This document shows, in pieces, positions 9,981 to 21,365 of a stretch of 64,000 nucleotides of DNA. Numbering within the stretch: position 1 is the first letter of the stretch; each line of letters opens with the position of its first letter. The DNA lies in NCBI GenBank assembly GCA_037178675.1, contig JAYMGJ010000295.1, forward strand, positions 24,110-88,109, written 5' to 3'. The notes under the pieces are model-generated. The model was not told where the DNA came from. It was given only the letters and a program-made list of their open reading frames with translations, and did not search any database. A program made the position numbers and the translations under genes. This DNA comes from Scleroderma bovista. Lineage: Eukaryota > Basidiomycota > Agaricomycetes > Boletales > Sclerodermataceae.

Positions 9981-12504
9981 AAGGAAGTGTCTGCTTCCCC
10001 CTCAATAAAGCGACCACATTCACTCTCCCTCACTGTCTATAAGCTCTATCTCTGTCTTTGGACTTGTAGGTCACTCAGTGCTGGCCTAAAGCTCCTATAT
10101 TGCTGTTTATCAGATATATCTTGTATCTGATCATTTCTCTAGGCTGAAGCGCAGTCTAGCATCACTGTCCACTCTATCCCATCACTGTCCATCGCATTCT
10201 TGAAGCAGGAACTGTCCCCTTGCTTCCCTGTTGTCCCATCACTGCTATTACCCCCCCATCATCAATCTATCATCGCTCTTCTATCCCAGGACTCTTCCTA
10301 ACCACTGTGGTAGGCTGAAGAGGAGTCAATACCATCCCCAGTCGCATTCCTTCCCCATCAGAAGCCCTTCCCTTCCCTCCTGCATCCTGCCTGAAGGCGT
10401 GCAGCACATCCCTCTGAGGAGATTAAATACCAGAAACGCAAAGGAAGACCACCACTCGCATATTGCTGTCATTTGGTGTTGGTTGTTGGTTGTTCTGACC
10501 TCTTCCCTCACTTAGGCGCACACCGCTGCAGCACTTGCTGAGGAAACAGGTGCAGTAGATGACCTCCAACTCTCTGCTGCCCAGCAAGCCCTGTCTAACT
10601 GCAGGCAACCTCTGGCTTCCATAAGCCAATTCTGGAGCTTTACAGCTCGAAACCCAACAGCATCTTTGACTCTGCATCGAGATGCTGCGTCCCAGAGCCT
10701 TCATGGTTCTGCAGACCTTGGTTGTCATGGATCTGTTCCTGATGACAAATTTCCCTATTGTCGTGACTCCACTCCAGAACATCGTGAACCTGGTTGTTAC
10801 CAATGGTTTGGCCCCAAGGATGGACCTGGAGATGACCCGGATGACCCCAGAGATGGCAATAACAATAACAATGACAACAATGAAAATGACTTTGTTGACA
10901 CCACAGAAGAACTAGAACCTAGTCTATCTGTTTTCCACAACCTTGCCATTGCCATCAACTGCCTCTCTCGCTCCTCTCACCAGACCAATGACTCATCATC
11001 TTCCCGTGCCAAAGTCCATGAACCAGACACCTTCAATGGTACAGACCCCAAAAAGCTCAGGACCTTCTTGGTCCAGTGTGAGCTATGCTTCCAGGATTGA
11101 GCCAAGGCATTCCACCTTGATAGGGCAAAGGTAACTTTCACCCAGTCATATCTAAAAGGGATGATGCTATAATGGTTTGAACTGGACCTGCTCAACTCCA
11201 GTGATCCGGCTGACCGTCCACGATGGATGGATAGTTGGGTCCACTTCATGGCTGAACTCCAGAGCACATTCGGTCCCCATGACCCTATCACTGATGCTGA
11301 GCACCAACTCAAGCATCTCTGGATGAAGGATGCTCACCATGTTATGCGGTATATTGTAGACTTTAACTGACTCGCCTCCCAGGTCCAGGACTACAGAGAT
11401 GGTGCGCTCCACTGCCTGTTCTACTCCGGTCTCCCAGACTGCCTCAAGGACGAGATAGCTCGAGTCAGGAAACCCCTGACTCTGCATGGGTTGTGGGCTC
11501 TTTGCCAAGAAATTGATGTGCACTATTGGGAGTGCAAAGACAAGATCTCTACATGACGAAGAGTCAGCCCACCTCATCCACAACCAAGTCCTCCAACTCC
11601 AGAGGCAACTCATCCAACTCCAGTCAGAAGAAATCCAAGACCAGAAACTCCCCCAGCTCCACCAACTCCTCTGGCTTGTCCAAGATGACCAGCAACCAGT
11701 CCTCCTCCAGTTCCAGACCGGACTTAACCAACAAGCTTGGTAAGGACAGGAAGCTAACTGCAGACGAGCACAAAAGGCACCTGGACAACAACCTCTGCAT
11801 GTTCTGCAGGGGTACTGGTCACTTTGCAGACAACTGTCCAAAGAAGACCAAAAAGGCCAAGGCTCGCACTGTGGCCATCACTGCTGAGTCCGGCAAGATG
11901 GACTCCAACTTAGGTGCCAACTCCAAGTCAAAAAAAGAGTAAGCAGCTCCTGGCCCTCTGCACAACCAGTGAGTCAAAGTGAGGGTTTAGGTCAAAACAA
12001 CAACCCAAACAAAACACCAACAAAGGACTACAAAAATGTGTGAGTGGTGGTTTGCCTCCATGGTGTCCAGAGAGGATATGCTGAGAAGGGGGAAAGGGGA
12101 TCTACACCAACAGGGTGATGCAGACAGTGATGCAGGATACTCCTGGGGTACAGGAGCAGTAGATGATGAAGGGAATAGGGGTCTGGACTCTTCCTAAAGC
12201 CTAGGAAGTGTCAAAGCAGGGATTGAGTTGACTGAGACTGAAGTAGCGATACTACACCTAGAGACTGGTGCAGCAAAGGGGCAAGGGGGCTCCTGACGTC
12301 CAGAAGCAATGGGAGATGAAGGATTGACAGGATAGACTTCACTTGAGCCTAGAGAAATACTTGGACTTGAATAGATTGAATAAACTTGAGATATCAGAGC
12401 CTTTAGACCTTCACTGAAGCCTACAAGACTCAAAGAGCTGAGGGGATACTGACTGAGAGAGTCTGAGAGAGGGATAATTTCATACTATTTTGGGTCTCTT
12501 ATCA

Positions 12505-12530
12505 CTGGGCTGAGCCCAGGTGTTTAAATA
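12505..12530 (-). promoter_or_regulatory. LTR2 TATA box plus 6-3-6 hairpin (inverted copy)
   Basis: On the minus strand: TATTTAAA, CAC, then CTGGGC-TCA-GCCCAG. It is identical to the block in the plus-strand LTR2 (29037-29062). Confidence 0.7.
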
Positions 12531-13276
12531 CATGGGGGGACACAGCATTGAAGTACAAAAAGAGAAGGGAATAAGCAGATTTTGTCAAGGATTGGTAAGG
12601 GATTGGCAAGAGCTTTGTAAGGGGTTTGTAAGCGATCAGTAAGCAAGGGATAAGCAGGAATGAGTAAGCATAGGGAGCATGAATAAGCTGCTGAGTAAAG
12701 GAATGAGTAAGCTGCATGACAAGACTGATTGGTAAGGGAGTGAGTCATCAGCTGAGTAATATACCAAAAATGCAAAAGGGATAGAGTAATACTGATGACA
12801 AGAGAGCATCAGTAAGCAAGGGATGAGTCACTTGCACAGCAGAAGGATTCATTGATGCACTGCCCAAGAAGTTTGATGGAAGGCTGTGTACCATCAGGAA
12901 TTTGATGGGAGAACAATAGGGAAGACCTGGGATAAATAGGGGAATTGATCTGAGACAGAACAGCCACAAGAAGGGTACCAGGGGTCCAGAGGTCTTTGGG
13001 GGGGGTCAGCATACACTAAGGTATAGTGCATATGTTCTAGTGCTGCTGAAGCACAACCATGGGCTCCCTTGACAAGCTCTCTTCTGGGAAAGAATGAGAG
13101 AGGGTTCTTCTTCCTAACAGCACCATAAAGTGGGGGTATAACTGTCATGGTGCTGAGGGATACCATCTGAAAGTGGGGAAGCGGACAGAGTATTGAATTC
13201 AATGCATCCAGGGAGGGGAGATGAACGACAGAGGAAGATGGACATGGCAAGTATCTGGGAGGAAGGGTCGATAGGC

Positions 13277-13537
13277 TCAGGGCTCAGGGGACACAGAGAT
13301 GACCAGAGAAGACTTTTCAAGCTTGACAATAGACCTAAGATGACCAAAGTACGTCCTTGATGCAGGACTGATGAGGAGAACATGCTGGCCGAGAACGAGA
13401 GGGACTGAGGGAGCAGGCTGGGAAGATATGTGCCAGACAGTGCACGGGAACTCTGGGAGAGGCTGTCCTAAGAGCAGGACATAGTGGAGATCTGCAGCAA
13501 TAGCGGAGAAACGATCCAGAGAAAATATGGACTCCAT
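13277..13537 (-). pseudogene. LTR2-encoded conserved ORF, inverted copy (truncated)
   Basis: The frame starts MESIFSLDRFSAIAADLHYV and follows the LTR1 protein through LVLGQHVLLISPASRTYFG. It ends at a stop after SVSPEP, where the plus-strand LTR2 continues. Homologous sequence persists after the stop. Confidence 0.5.
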
Positions 13538-13958
13538 AGTGAGCAATGAGACAAACGTCTGGATTGTGTGGGGAATATCTCCGTGGGAAATGAACGGATT
13601 TATGTCGGAACTTGACAGGAAGATAGACCACGTTCCAGGCTCTCTGACGGTATAGTCACGTGCCCGATAGCTTAAGAAATGGCAGAGCTATTCAAAATAT
13701 CGGAATTCCGGCACTGGGTGCCTAAAAATGACATTTGGGTGCTAAAAATCATTTCTTCTCTTTCTCCTTTGTTTCTCCATCAATTCTTTGGCTTCTTTGA
13801 CCATTCTGATATGGGAGTTGGACTGCAGAGGTGTGCATTCCTTTCTCATACCATAATGATGTTATTCCTTCAGTTTCTTCTGCTTCTTGGTGGTTCTTGT
13901 GCGAGGGATGACTGTCAGCATTGGCATTCATCTCTTGCATCAGAATAGTCTTGTGCGA

Positions 13959-14240
13959 TGAAAAGACAACAAAGTGTTTGGGTGGCTGCTCCCTCAGATG
14001 AGGTGCATTCGACCCAGGAGCTTCTGGAGGTCAGGCAAGGCTCCCAAGGACTGGGGAGAGTAGGAGAACTAAGGAGAGTAGAGGTGTTCAGTCACTCCAG
14101 GACTGAGCTCAAACATATACAGAGGAAAGAGGGAGATTGCTTAGTAAGCTAATACAAGCCTACATAAGCTAAGGTAGAGAGTCCAGTGTCAGTACTACTA
14201 TTAGCAACTCTACACACCTAGAGACAGGACAGTCTCTACA
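13959..14240 (-). mobile_element. 282-bp insertion inside inverted LTR2
   Basis: The other LTR2 copy (27492-29599) lacks this segment. Its ends are TG and CA (TGAAAAGAC...TCTCTACA on the plus strand), and it is flanked by gcga (13955-13958) and gtga (14241-14244), a 4-bp duplication differing by one CpG transition. No ORF was found and no second copy was seen in the window. It may be a solo LTR of another small family; strand is nominal. Confidence 0.6.
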
Positions 14241-14355
14241 GTGATAGATGGCTATGATGAGGGTCTGTTGTGCCTATCCTCCACATAAGAATCACTTGAT
14301 ATAGGTGTTATCTTCCATGTTCACTATACCAAACCTGTTTGGTGTGTGACACTGG

Positions 14356-16094
14356 CGAGCTGCATTGACTCCAGAAGTGTACCCAAGGAGGCCCACCTCA
14401 ACATGTCCACTCTTTATGACCCAAATTCCCTTATGCCACATGTTATCCTCTTATCATTTGACTTACCTAAAACCTGCACACTTGTGGACTCCAGGTCCAT
14501 GCATTGCTTTGTAGATGTACAATTCACACACAAAAACAGTATTACCACCTACTCCGTTCCTCCAATTACTCTCCAGCTCTTTGATGGTACATCAAACTTT
14601 GTAATCACTCAAGCTGTCAATATATCAGTGAAATTCCCTGCATCCGGTGACATCACCCCTATAACCTTCTACCTCACTCTGTTAGACTCTGAATGCTCAA
14701 TTGTCCTTGGACATAACTGGCTCACCTGCTACAATCTGTTGATTGACTGGGTACTGAGCAGTTTAACATTCCAGACCCCTGCAGAAAGTTTGCTAGTGCC
14801 CCTGTCAACTCCCTCTCTGGTTCTGTCCAGTAACCCTGTCTCTGGCCTCTCCAGCCAATCTGACCCCAGCCTTGCACCATCTGTCGACACTCCAGTTTGC
14901 ACCCCTCCCCACATCTCTTTAATCAACACAGCCACATTCATGCGTGCGTGCAAGTTAGAGGGATCCACCAAGTACCAACTGCAGCTGCATCCCTCTAATT
15001 TAGCAAAGGCTCGTTCTTCCTCCACCTCTACTCCGCCGGACTTGGACATTGTCCCTGCAGAGTATCGCGATTATGCGGACGTGTTCAGTAAGGCAAAGGC
15101 CTCTGAACTTCCCCCGCATCGCGAGTACGATTTGAAGATCAACCTTGAAGAAGGTACCCCTCCACCTTTGGGAACCCTCTACTCACTGTCTTCGGTTGAG
15201 CTCTCTGCTCTCCAGACTTTCATCGATGAGAATCTTAATACAGGTTTCATCTGTCCTACTGCTTTCTCCCATGCTGCTCCAGTCCTCTTCGTAAAGAAGA
15301 AGGATGGCTCGCTCCGCCTCTGCATTGACTTCCGAGGCCTTAATAAAATTACCAAAAAGGATCGCTATCCACTCCCCCTTATCTCTGACCTATTAGACTC
15401 ACCTAGCCATGCTAAGATCTACTTGAAGATTGACCTCCGGCATGCATACCATCTAGTCTGGATTGCTCCGGGCGATGAATGGAAGACCACCTTCCATATG
15501 CACTATGGGTCTTACGAGTGGTTAGTCATGCCCTTTGGCCTCACTAATGCCCCAGCAGCCTTCCAGCGCTTTGTCAACACCATCTTTGCTGACATGCTGG
15601 ATGTCTGCGTCATCGTGTACCTTGATGACATCCTCATCTACTCCAAGGATATGGAGTCCCACCAGCAGCACGTCCGGGAAGTTCTCCGCCAACTCCGGTT
15701 ACATGGCCTCTTCACCAAACCAGAGAAATGCGAGTTCCACTTGGACTCGGTAGAGTACCTTGGCTATCGCCTCTCTCCTGACGGTTTGACTATGTCTCCG
15801 GACAAGATCCAGACCATCTCCGACTGGCCTGAACCTCGAAAGGTTAAGGACATCCAGTCCTTCTTGGGCTTTGCCAACTTCTACCACTGGTTTATATTCA
15901 ACTACTTGGACATTGTGGTCCCTCTTACCCAGCTCACCCAGAAAGACACTCCTTGGAACTTCTCCAAGGACTGTCGACATTCCTTCAATGCTCTCAAGCA
16001 TGCCTTCACCACTGCACCCATCCTCACCCATTTCATTCTGGATACCCCTATCATTGTGGAAACTGACGCCTCTGACTACGCTGTCGCTGGCATC
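14356..16094 (+). pseudogene. gypsy element 2 pol: protease and reverse transcriptase
   Basis: A long open frame (588 codons including a few LTR2-derived residues). Protease has LVDSRSMHCFVD (Gly of the DSG active site replaced) and [10 protein letters not shown] has FVKKKDGSLRLCIDFRGLNK, PFGLTNAPAAFQRFVNTIF and an intact YLDD box (VIVYLDDILIYSKD). RNase H begins at IVETDASDYAVAGI and is cut at 16094 by a solo LTR of the element's own family. Confidence 0.92.
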
Positions 16095-16709
16095 TGTTAT
16101 GACCATGTCTAACTCCAGATCATATCCGGTTACTCTGGTCGCATCACAGCACTACAGTCCAACTCTGGACCTCTGCACATCACTCCGACCCTGGACGTGG
16201 ACATACTCTTCCACTAAGTGTGACCCTTTGCATTAATCCCTATCCAGTCATTACTTCACCTCTCTGTCAACCCTGTAGTACCGTGAGTTCCCCGTGCTCC
16301 ATTTATATCTTCTACCTTGTAGTATTTTCTCTGGACCTCACTGATTTTCATCGGACCTGACCTAGTCCCAACTCCAGTTATTCCTTGTCTGCCCTTTGGG
16401 CTATTTACTTGTCACCATAAATACTCAACCCTAGTTCTCTGTAGTATAAGTATCCTGTACTCCATCCTGTATACCTCAGTCTGAAATCAACTTAGCCACT
16501 ACCCCCATTCCTGTCTGTCTCCATCTCCATCTCTATCATCTTGACCGGAACCTATGCAAGGGATCAAGGCACATCGTCCTTGTCATTGAATCCAAATGGT
16601 CACCAACTCCGGCCAGACTAATCCCTTGTCCAACCCTCTGCCCTCTTCCTTCATCCATTTCCATCTGGACTTGACCGGACCCCCTACTGGAGTAGACCCA
16701 GACTTGACA
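16095..16709 (+). repeat. solo gypsy LTR inserted in element 2 RNase H
   Basis: A 615-bp LTR, TGTTATGACC...GACTTGACA, between gcatc (16090-16094) and gtatc (16710-16714), a 5-bp duplication with one transition. Element 1 shows the uninterrupted sequence. It is a later insertion of the same family reduced to a solo LTR. Confidence 0.9.
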
Positions 16710-18656
16710 GTATCCTGTCTATTACCTGTTCCAACAGAGAGATCTGTCCGGTAGCATTCTACTCCCAGACCTTGACTGCTCCAGAACTGAACTATGACAC
16801 CCATGATAAGGAACTCCTTGCCATCTTTGAGGCATTCCAGAACTGGTGCCATTACCTTGAAGGCTCTGCCTCCCCTAGTGATGTCATCACTGACCACAAA
16901 AATCTGGAGTATTTCTCTACCTCCAAAATCCTCTCCCACCAGCAAGCCCAGTGGTCTGAATTCCTCTCTCAGTTCAACCTTGTCATTCATTTCCATCCCA
17001 GAAAACTCGGTGCCAAGCTGGACGCTCTCACTAGACGATGGGACGTCTACCCCAAAGAGGGGGATAGTGGCTACACCTGGGTTAACCCCCAAAATCTTAG
17101 GCCGGTGTTCACTCAAGAACAGCTCTCTAACTCTCTTTGTGCTACTTATTTAGAGTTTCTGGTTCTCTGTGCAGTCACAATCATGGACATGGAAACACTC
17201 CATAGCAACATCCTTTCTGCACTACCCTCTGATTCCATTGCCCAGGCCCACCTTGCAGATCCACTGGACTCTCATTGGTCCACCGATGAGGCTGGATTCC
17301 TTTGACTAGATGGTTGTATATACATACTGGACTTGGATGATCTCTGTCTCCAGGTACTCCGGTATCAACATGATCACCCACTCGCTGGGCACTTTGGGCA
17401 AAACTGGACTCTAGAGCTAATCCAATGTGAGTATACTTGGCCTGGTCTCAAGACCTTCATCAAGGACTATGTCCAGTCCTGTACCTCCTGTGCAAGAGCT
17501 AAGACAGCGTGTCATAGACCCTATGGACTGCTGAAACAGCTCCCTGTACCAGAGAAGCCCTGGAACTCTATCTCCATGGACTTCATAGAGCAACTCCCTT
17601 CATCCACTGGCTTCACAGCCATCCTGGTTGTGGTAGACTGGCTTTCTAAACAAGCCATTTTCATCCCTACTCATGACACCATCACTAACCTGGAGCTTGC
17701 AAAACTCTTCTTGCTCCACGTATTCTCCAAGCACGGTGTTCCCGCCCATGTTACCTCAGACCACAGTACAGAGTTTGTCTTACATTTCTTCTGTTCACTT
17801 GGGAAAGCCCTCAACATGTGCCTCCACTTCACCTCCAGTTACCACCTGGAGGGGGATGGTCAGACTGAGTGTTCTAACCAGACCCTTGAACAGTACCTCT
17901 GGATCTACTGCAACTACCAGCAGGACAACTGGGTGGACCTACTCCCATTGGCAGAGTTTGCATACAACAACGCACCTAGTGCTACCACCAGAGTCTCTGT
18001 TCTTCGCTAACAAGGGCTACCACCCTAACATCTCTGTCTACCCAGAACACGATATGACTTCTGCATGGGCTCATGACTACACAGTTGACCTTGAGTCACT
18101 GCATCAACACCTTCATGAAGAAATGGCTAACACGCAACTTTGCTACCAAGGTCCGGCTGATGCCAAATGTACTCTGGCACCAGATTTCAAAGTAGGCAAT
18201 CAAGTATACATTAAAGCCAAGTACTTCCAGTCAACTTGACCATCCAAAAAGCTATCAGAAAACAATCTTGGGCCCTACACTATCATAGCACAAGTAGGCT
18301 CTCTCTCTTTTACGCTCCACCTTCCAGATTCCATGCATGCCATTCACCCCATCTTCCATGTCTCCCAACTCAAACCAGCCATACCCAACACCATACTGGA
18401 CTGGATACAACCTCCTCCACCACTGGTGGAAGTTGATGGTGAACTGGAGTTCAAGATCTCTGAGATCCTCAACTCCAAGGTTGACCATCAATGCAGAACA
18501 TGCAAGTTATTGTACTTGGTACATTGGTCTAGTTACAAGGGGACTGACGAAGAAACATCATGGCTTCTCGCCACTGAACTAGGCAATGCAATGGAACTAT
18601 TAGAAGATTATCATGTCTGGTACCCGGACAAACCTGGACCACTCACATCCATGTAA
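16710..18656 (+). pseudogene. gypsy element 2 pol: RNase H remainder, integrase, chromodomain
   Basis: RNase H resumes with ELNYDTHDKELLAIFEAFQNW. A CGA-to-TGA stop sits at 17303-17305 (element 1 has CGA there). Integrase follows: H2C2 zinc region with CTSCARAKTAC, then MDFIEQLPSS, TSDHSTEF and GQTECSNQTLEQYLW. A frameshift near 18005 leads to the GPY/F region and HPIFHVSQLKPAIPN, then a chromodomain with LYLVHWSSYKGTDEETSW (about 18500-18560). Stop at 18654-18656. Chromodomains direct integration toward particular chromatin. Confidence 0.92.
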
Positions 18657-19092
18657 CAATACTCTTGCTCTCCATTTCTCTATTATCCATTTCACTCTCT
18701 GTCTCTCCTCTCTGTTTCATTTTATCTTGTAATATCACTCACTAAACTCAGATCACTTTTCTTTATAAACAAAAGTAAAACTAATTTACATTCTGTTTAC
18801 AAGACCCGGACTGGACCACTTACTCCAGCACAGTGCTGCCAGGGTTCTCTTGCTCTTCTTGGAGCCCCTGGACTTCCTGTTCAACCTCCTCTGGGTCAAC
18901 CTCTGCCTCACTGTCCTCCTCATCCTCGTCCTCGTCCCAAGGTGCTGTAAAGAACCGGCACTCCTTGAGAAAGGTCTCGAGGCACGACCCAGCACATCTG
19001 ACTGGTCATCTCCTCCACTGCTCCAGTCAACTGGTCCAACCATTCCAGGAATGGCCCAGGGTCAAACCTGGACATTTCCCAGATGGCCCCAG

Positions 19093-21365
19093 TGTCACGC
19101 ACCAAACATGTTTGGTACTGTGGACATGGAGAAAGTTAGCCGATGAAATTAATGTGAAGAGCACACACCCAAGATCTGTTGAAAGATTGTCCCGACTTGA
19201 GGGATACAGACAGCCCTCGCTATCCATATCACGCAAAGTCAAGACTATCCTTATGTGAAGAATGAATACAAGCTCGTCATAGCCATCTATCGCATGAGAA
19301 CCGCCAAGAAGCAGAAGAATCCAAGGATTGATGATCATTTTAGTATGAGAGAGGAATGCAACCTACTGCAGTCCAACTCCCATACCAGAACAACCAAAGA
19401 AGCAGAAGAAATGATAGAGAAACGAAGGAGAAAAGGAAGAGTCGTTTTTAGCACCCAAATGTCAAATTTAGGCACCCAGTGCCGGCATTCCAATATTTTG
19501 CATAGCTCCGCCATTTTTAAAGCTATCAATCATGTGACTATACCATCATGGAGCCTAGACCGTGGTCTATCTGCCTGTTAAGTTCCGACGTAAATCCGTT
19601 TATTTCCCACGGAGATATTCCACCTGCAATCCAGACACCCACTTCATCACTCACTATGGAGTCCGCATTTTCTCTGGAATGTTTCTCTGCTATTGCAGCA
19701 GACCTCAACTATGTCCTGCTCTTGGGACAGCCTCTCCCTGAGCTCCTGTGTACTGTCTGGTACACATCTTCCCAGCCTTCTCCCTCAGTCCCTCTTGTTC
19801 TCGGTCAGCGCGTTCTCCTCATCAGTCCTGCGTCGCGCACATACTTTGGTCATCTCAAGTCTATCATTAGACTTGAAAATTCATACCTGGTCGTCTCTGT
19901 GTCTCCTGAGTCCTCTGCATATGGTCTTTTCATTCCAGAGTCCTGTCACATCCATCTCCCTCTATCATTCATCTCGCTTCCCTGGACGTGTCGAATCTGC
20001 TACTTGCAATTCTCTTCCCTGCTATCCCGCAACAAACACGAATGAAACAGTGCTCTAGAACCATTCTTAGGAGCCCTAATAGAGTACAGAACCTTCCCCT
20101 TACTGCTCAAGGGAAGACTGCACTTCGGGAGCACCAAATTTCACGTTTTTGCTCTACAGAAGCTCAATCCAAGGGATTTGTGACACTCTGTGACCAGCTG
20201 TGACTCTACTTGTCATTCCAGGCCCCCTGACACTGCTCTTCTGGTCGGATCAATTCTTTTATTATCCCCCAGCCACTCCCATCAGTGGCACTGCTTCAGA
20301 AGCTCATCTCCAGATCTAAAGTTCAATAAATCATAGGTTGTGCTTCCCTTCCGTCTGAGTCACACAGCATCACTCTGGCTCACTCTGACTCACTCTGCTG
20401 CGCATTATTCATCCCCTCTTGGCATTACTAATCCCCATTACTCCCCTTACCAATCATCCTTCAAATCATGCTTATCATGCTGCTTATCAATTCATGACTC
20501 ATGCCCCTATGATTCATATGCATTATGTCATCGCATATGCTCATTTAGCTTCGATCTACTCATCCCCTGCTTTCCCCCCCTCTCTTTTGGGCCCCATGCA
20601 ATGATTTTTCCATATTCTTGGTTATGCACCCCTTTTTACCTGTGTTTTTGCTCTTTCCCTTGGCTCAGCAGCTTGTTCAGGCTCTCCCCATCGATGACTC
20701 AGCCTGATTACACTGCTTATCAATCGCTTACCAATCTCTTACCAATCTCTTACCAAGCACTTAGTCATTTGTGCTTACAGGGCCACAGCCCCTCCTGTAT
20801 ATAAACCAGCAGCCAAAGGCTGCAAGGAAGTGTCTGCTTCCCCCTCAATAAAGCGACCACATTCACTCTCCCTCTCTGTCTATAAGCTCTATCTCTGTCT
20901 TTGGACTTGTAGGTCACCCAGTGCTGGCCTAAAGCTCCTATATTGTTGTTTATCAGATATATCTTGTATCTGATCATTTCTCTAGGCTGAAGCGCAGTCT
21001 AGCATCTCTGTCCACTCCATCCCATCACTGTCCATCACATTCTTGAAGCAGGAACTGTCCCCTTGCTTCCCTGTTGCTCCATCACTGCTATTACCCCCCC
21101 ATCATCAATCTATCATCGCTCTTCAATCCCAGGACTCTTCCTAACCACTGTGGTAGGCTGAAGAGGAGTCAATACCATCCCCAGTCACATTCCTTCCCCA
21201 TCAGAAGCCCTTCCCTTCCCTCCTGCATCCTGCCTGAAGGTGTGCAGCATATCCCCCTGAGGAGAATAAATACCAGAAACGCAAAGGAAGACCACCACTC
21301 GCATTTTGCTGTCATTTGGTGTTGGTTGTTGGTTGTTCTGACCTCTTCCCTCACTTAGGCGCACA
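19093..21365 (+). mobile_element. LTR1 copy C, full length
   Basis: TGTCACGC...GCGCACA, 2273 bp, with flanks ccag (19089-19092) and ccgg (21366-21369), identical except for one CpG-to-CpA type change. It is inserted in the antisense accessory gene. It is slightly shorter than B, D and E because of small internal deletions near the 5' part and in the Tyr/His-rich repeat. The TATA box starts at 20798. Confidence 0.85.
19656..20045 (+). CDS. LTR1-encoded conserved hypothetical protein, copy C
   Basis: 129 codons from the conserved start MESAFSLECF. The frame is also open upstream to 19548. Differences from copies B, D and E are scattered substitutions without frameshift. See copy B for description. 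Confidence 0.5.
   Translation: MESAFSLECFSAIAADLNYVLLLGQPLPELLCTVWYTSSQPSPSVPLVLGQRVLLISPASRTYFGHLKSIIRLENSYLVVSVSPESSAYGLFIPESCHIHLPLSFISLPWTCRICYLQFSSLLSRNKHE

Larger units (their letters stand above)
8180..10522 (+). mobile_element. LTR1 copy B, full length
   Basis: A 2343-bp repeat, TGTCACGC...GCGCACA, flanked by ccgc at 8176-8179 and 10523-10526, inserted in gag. It contains the terminal palindrome ACCAAAC-GT-GTTTGGT (8188-8203), the conserved ORF (8802-9191), the TATA/hairpin (9955-9980) and AATAAA (10004-10009). TG...CA ends plus a TATA box followed closely by a polyadenylation signal are LTR-like, so the working call is a solo LTR of an unseen retroelement. A large non-autonomous element is the alternative. 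Confidence 0.82.
8145..11942 (+). pseudogene. gypsy element 2 gag, split by LTR1-B
   Basis: The start codon at 8145 opens the same repeated Met-Thr leader as element 1. LTR1-B interrupts after about 12 codons (8180-10522), and gag resumes at 10523 with the ALAEETGAVDD-like stretch. The Asn/Asp-rich run, DTFNGTDPKKLRTFL and the zinc knuckle CMFCRGTGHFADNC (near 11800) are all present. Internal stops include TGA at 11098-11100 and a TAA near 11171. It ends with TAA at 11940-11942, as element 1 does. Confidence 0.9.
11971..14351 (-). mobile_element. LTR2, inverted copy, between gag and pol of element 2
   Basis: On the minus strand this reads TGTCACACACC AAACAGG-type start to ...CTTTGACTCA. It is flanked by ccag (11967-11970) and ctgg (14352-14355). 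Comparison with element 1 shows the uninterrupted gag-pol junction, so the insertion point is certain. The two flanks differ by transitions that both derive from CCGG by CpG decay. It carries the TATA/hairpin at 12505-12530, the conserved ORF (starting at 13537, prematurely stopped at 13277) and a 282-bp nested insert. Confidence 0.85.

Noticed and set aside
8180..10522. LTR1 as a Ginger-type DNA transposon (TGT...ACA ends, 4-bp duplication)
   Set aside because: No transposase or inverted repeat beyond a few bases is present. A TATA box with nearby AATAAA fits an LTR better. Kept only as an alternative.
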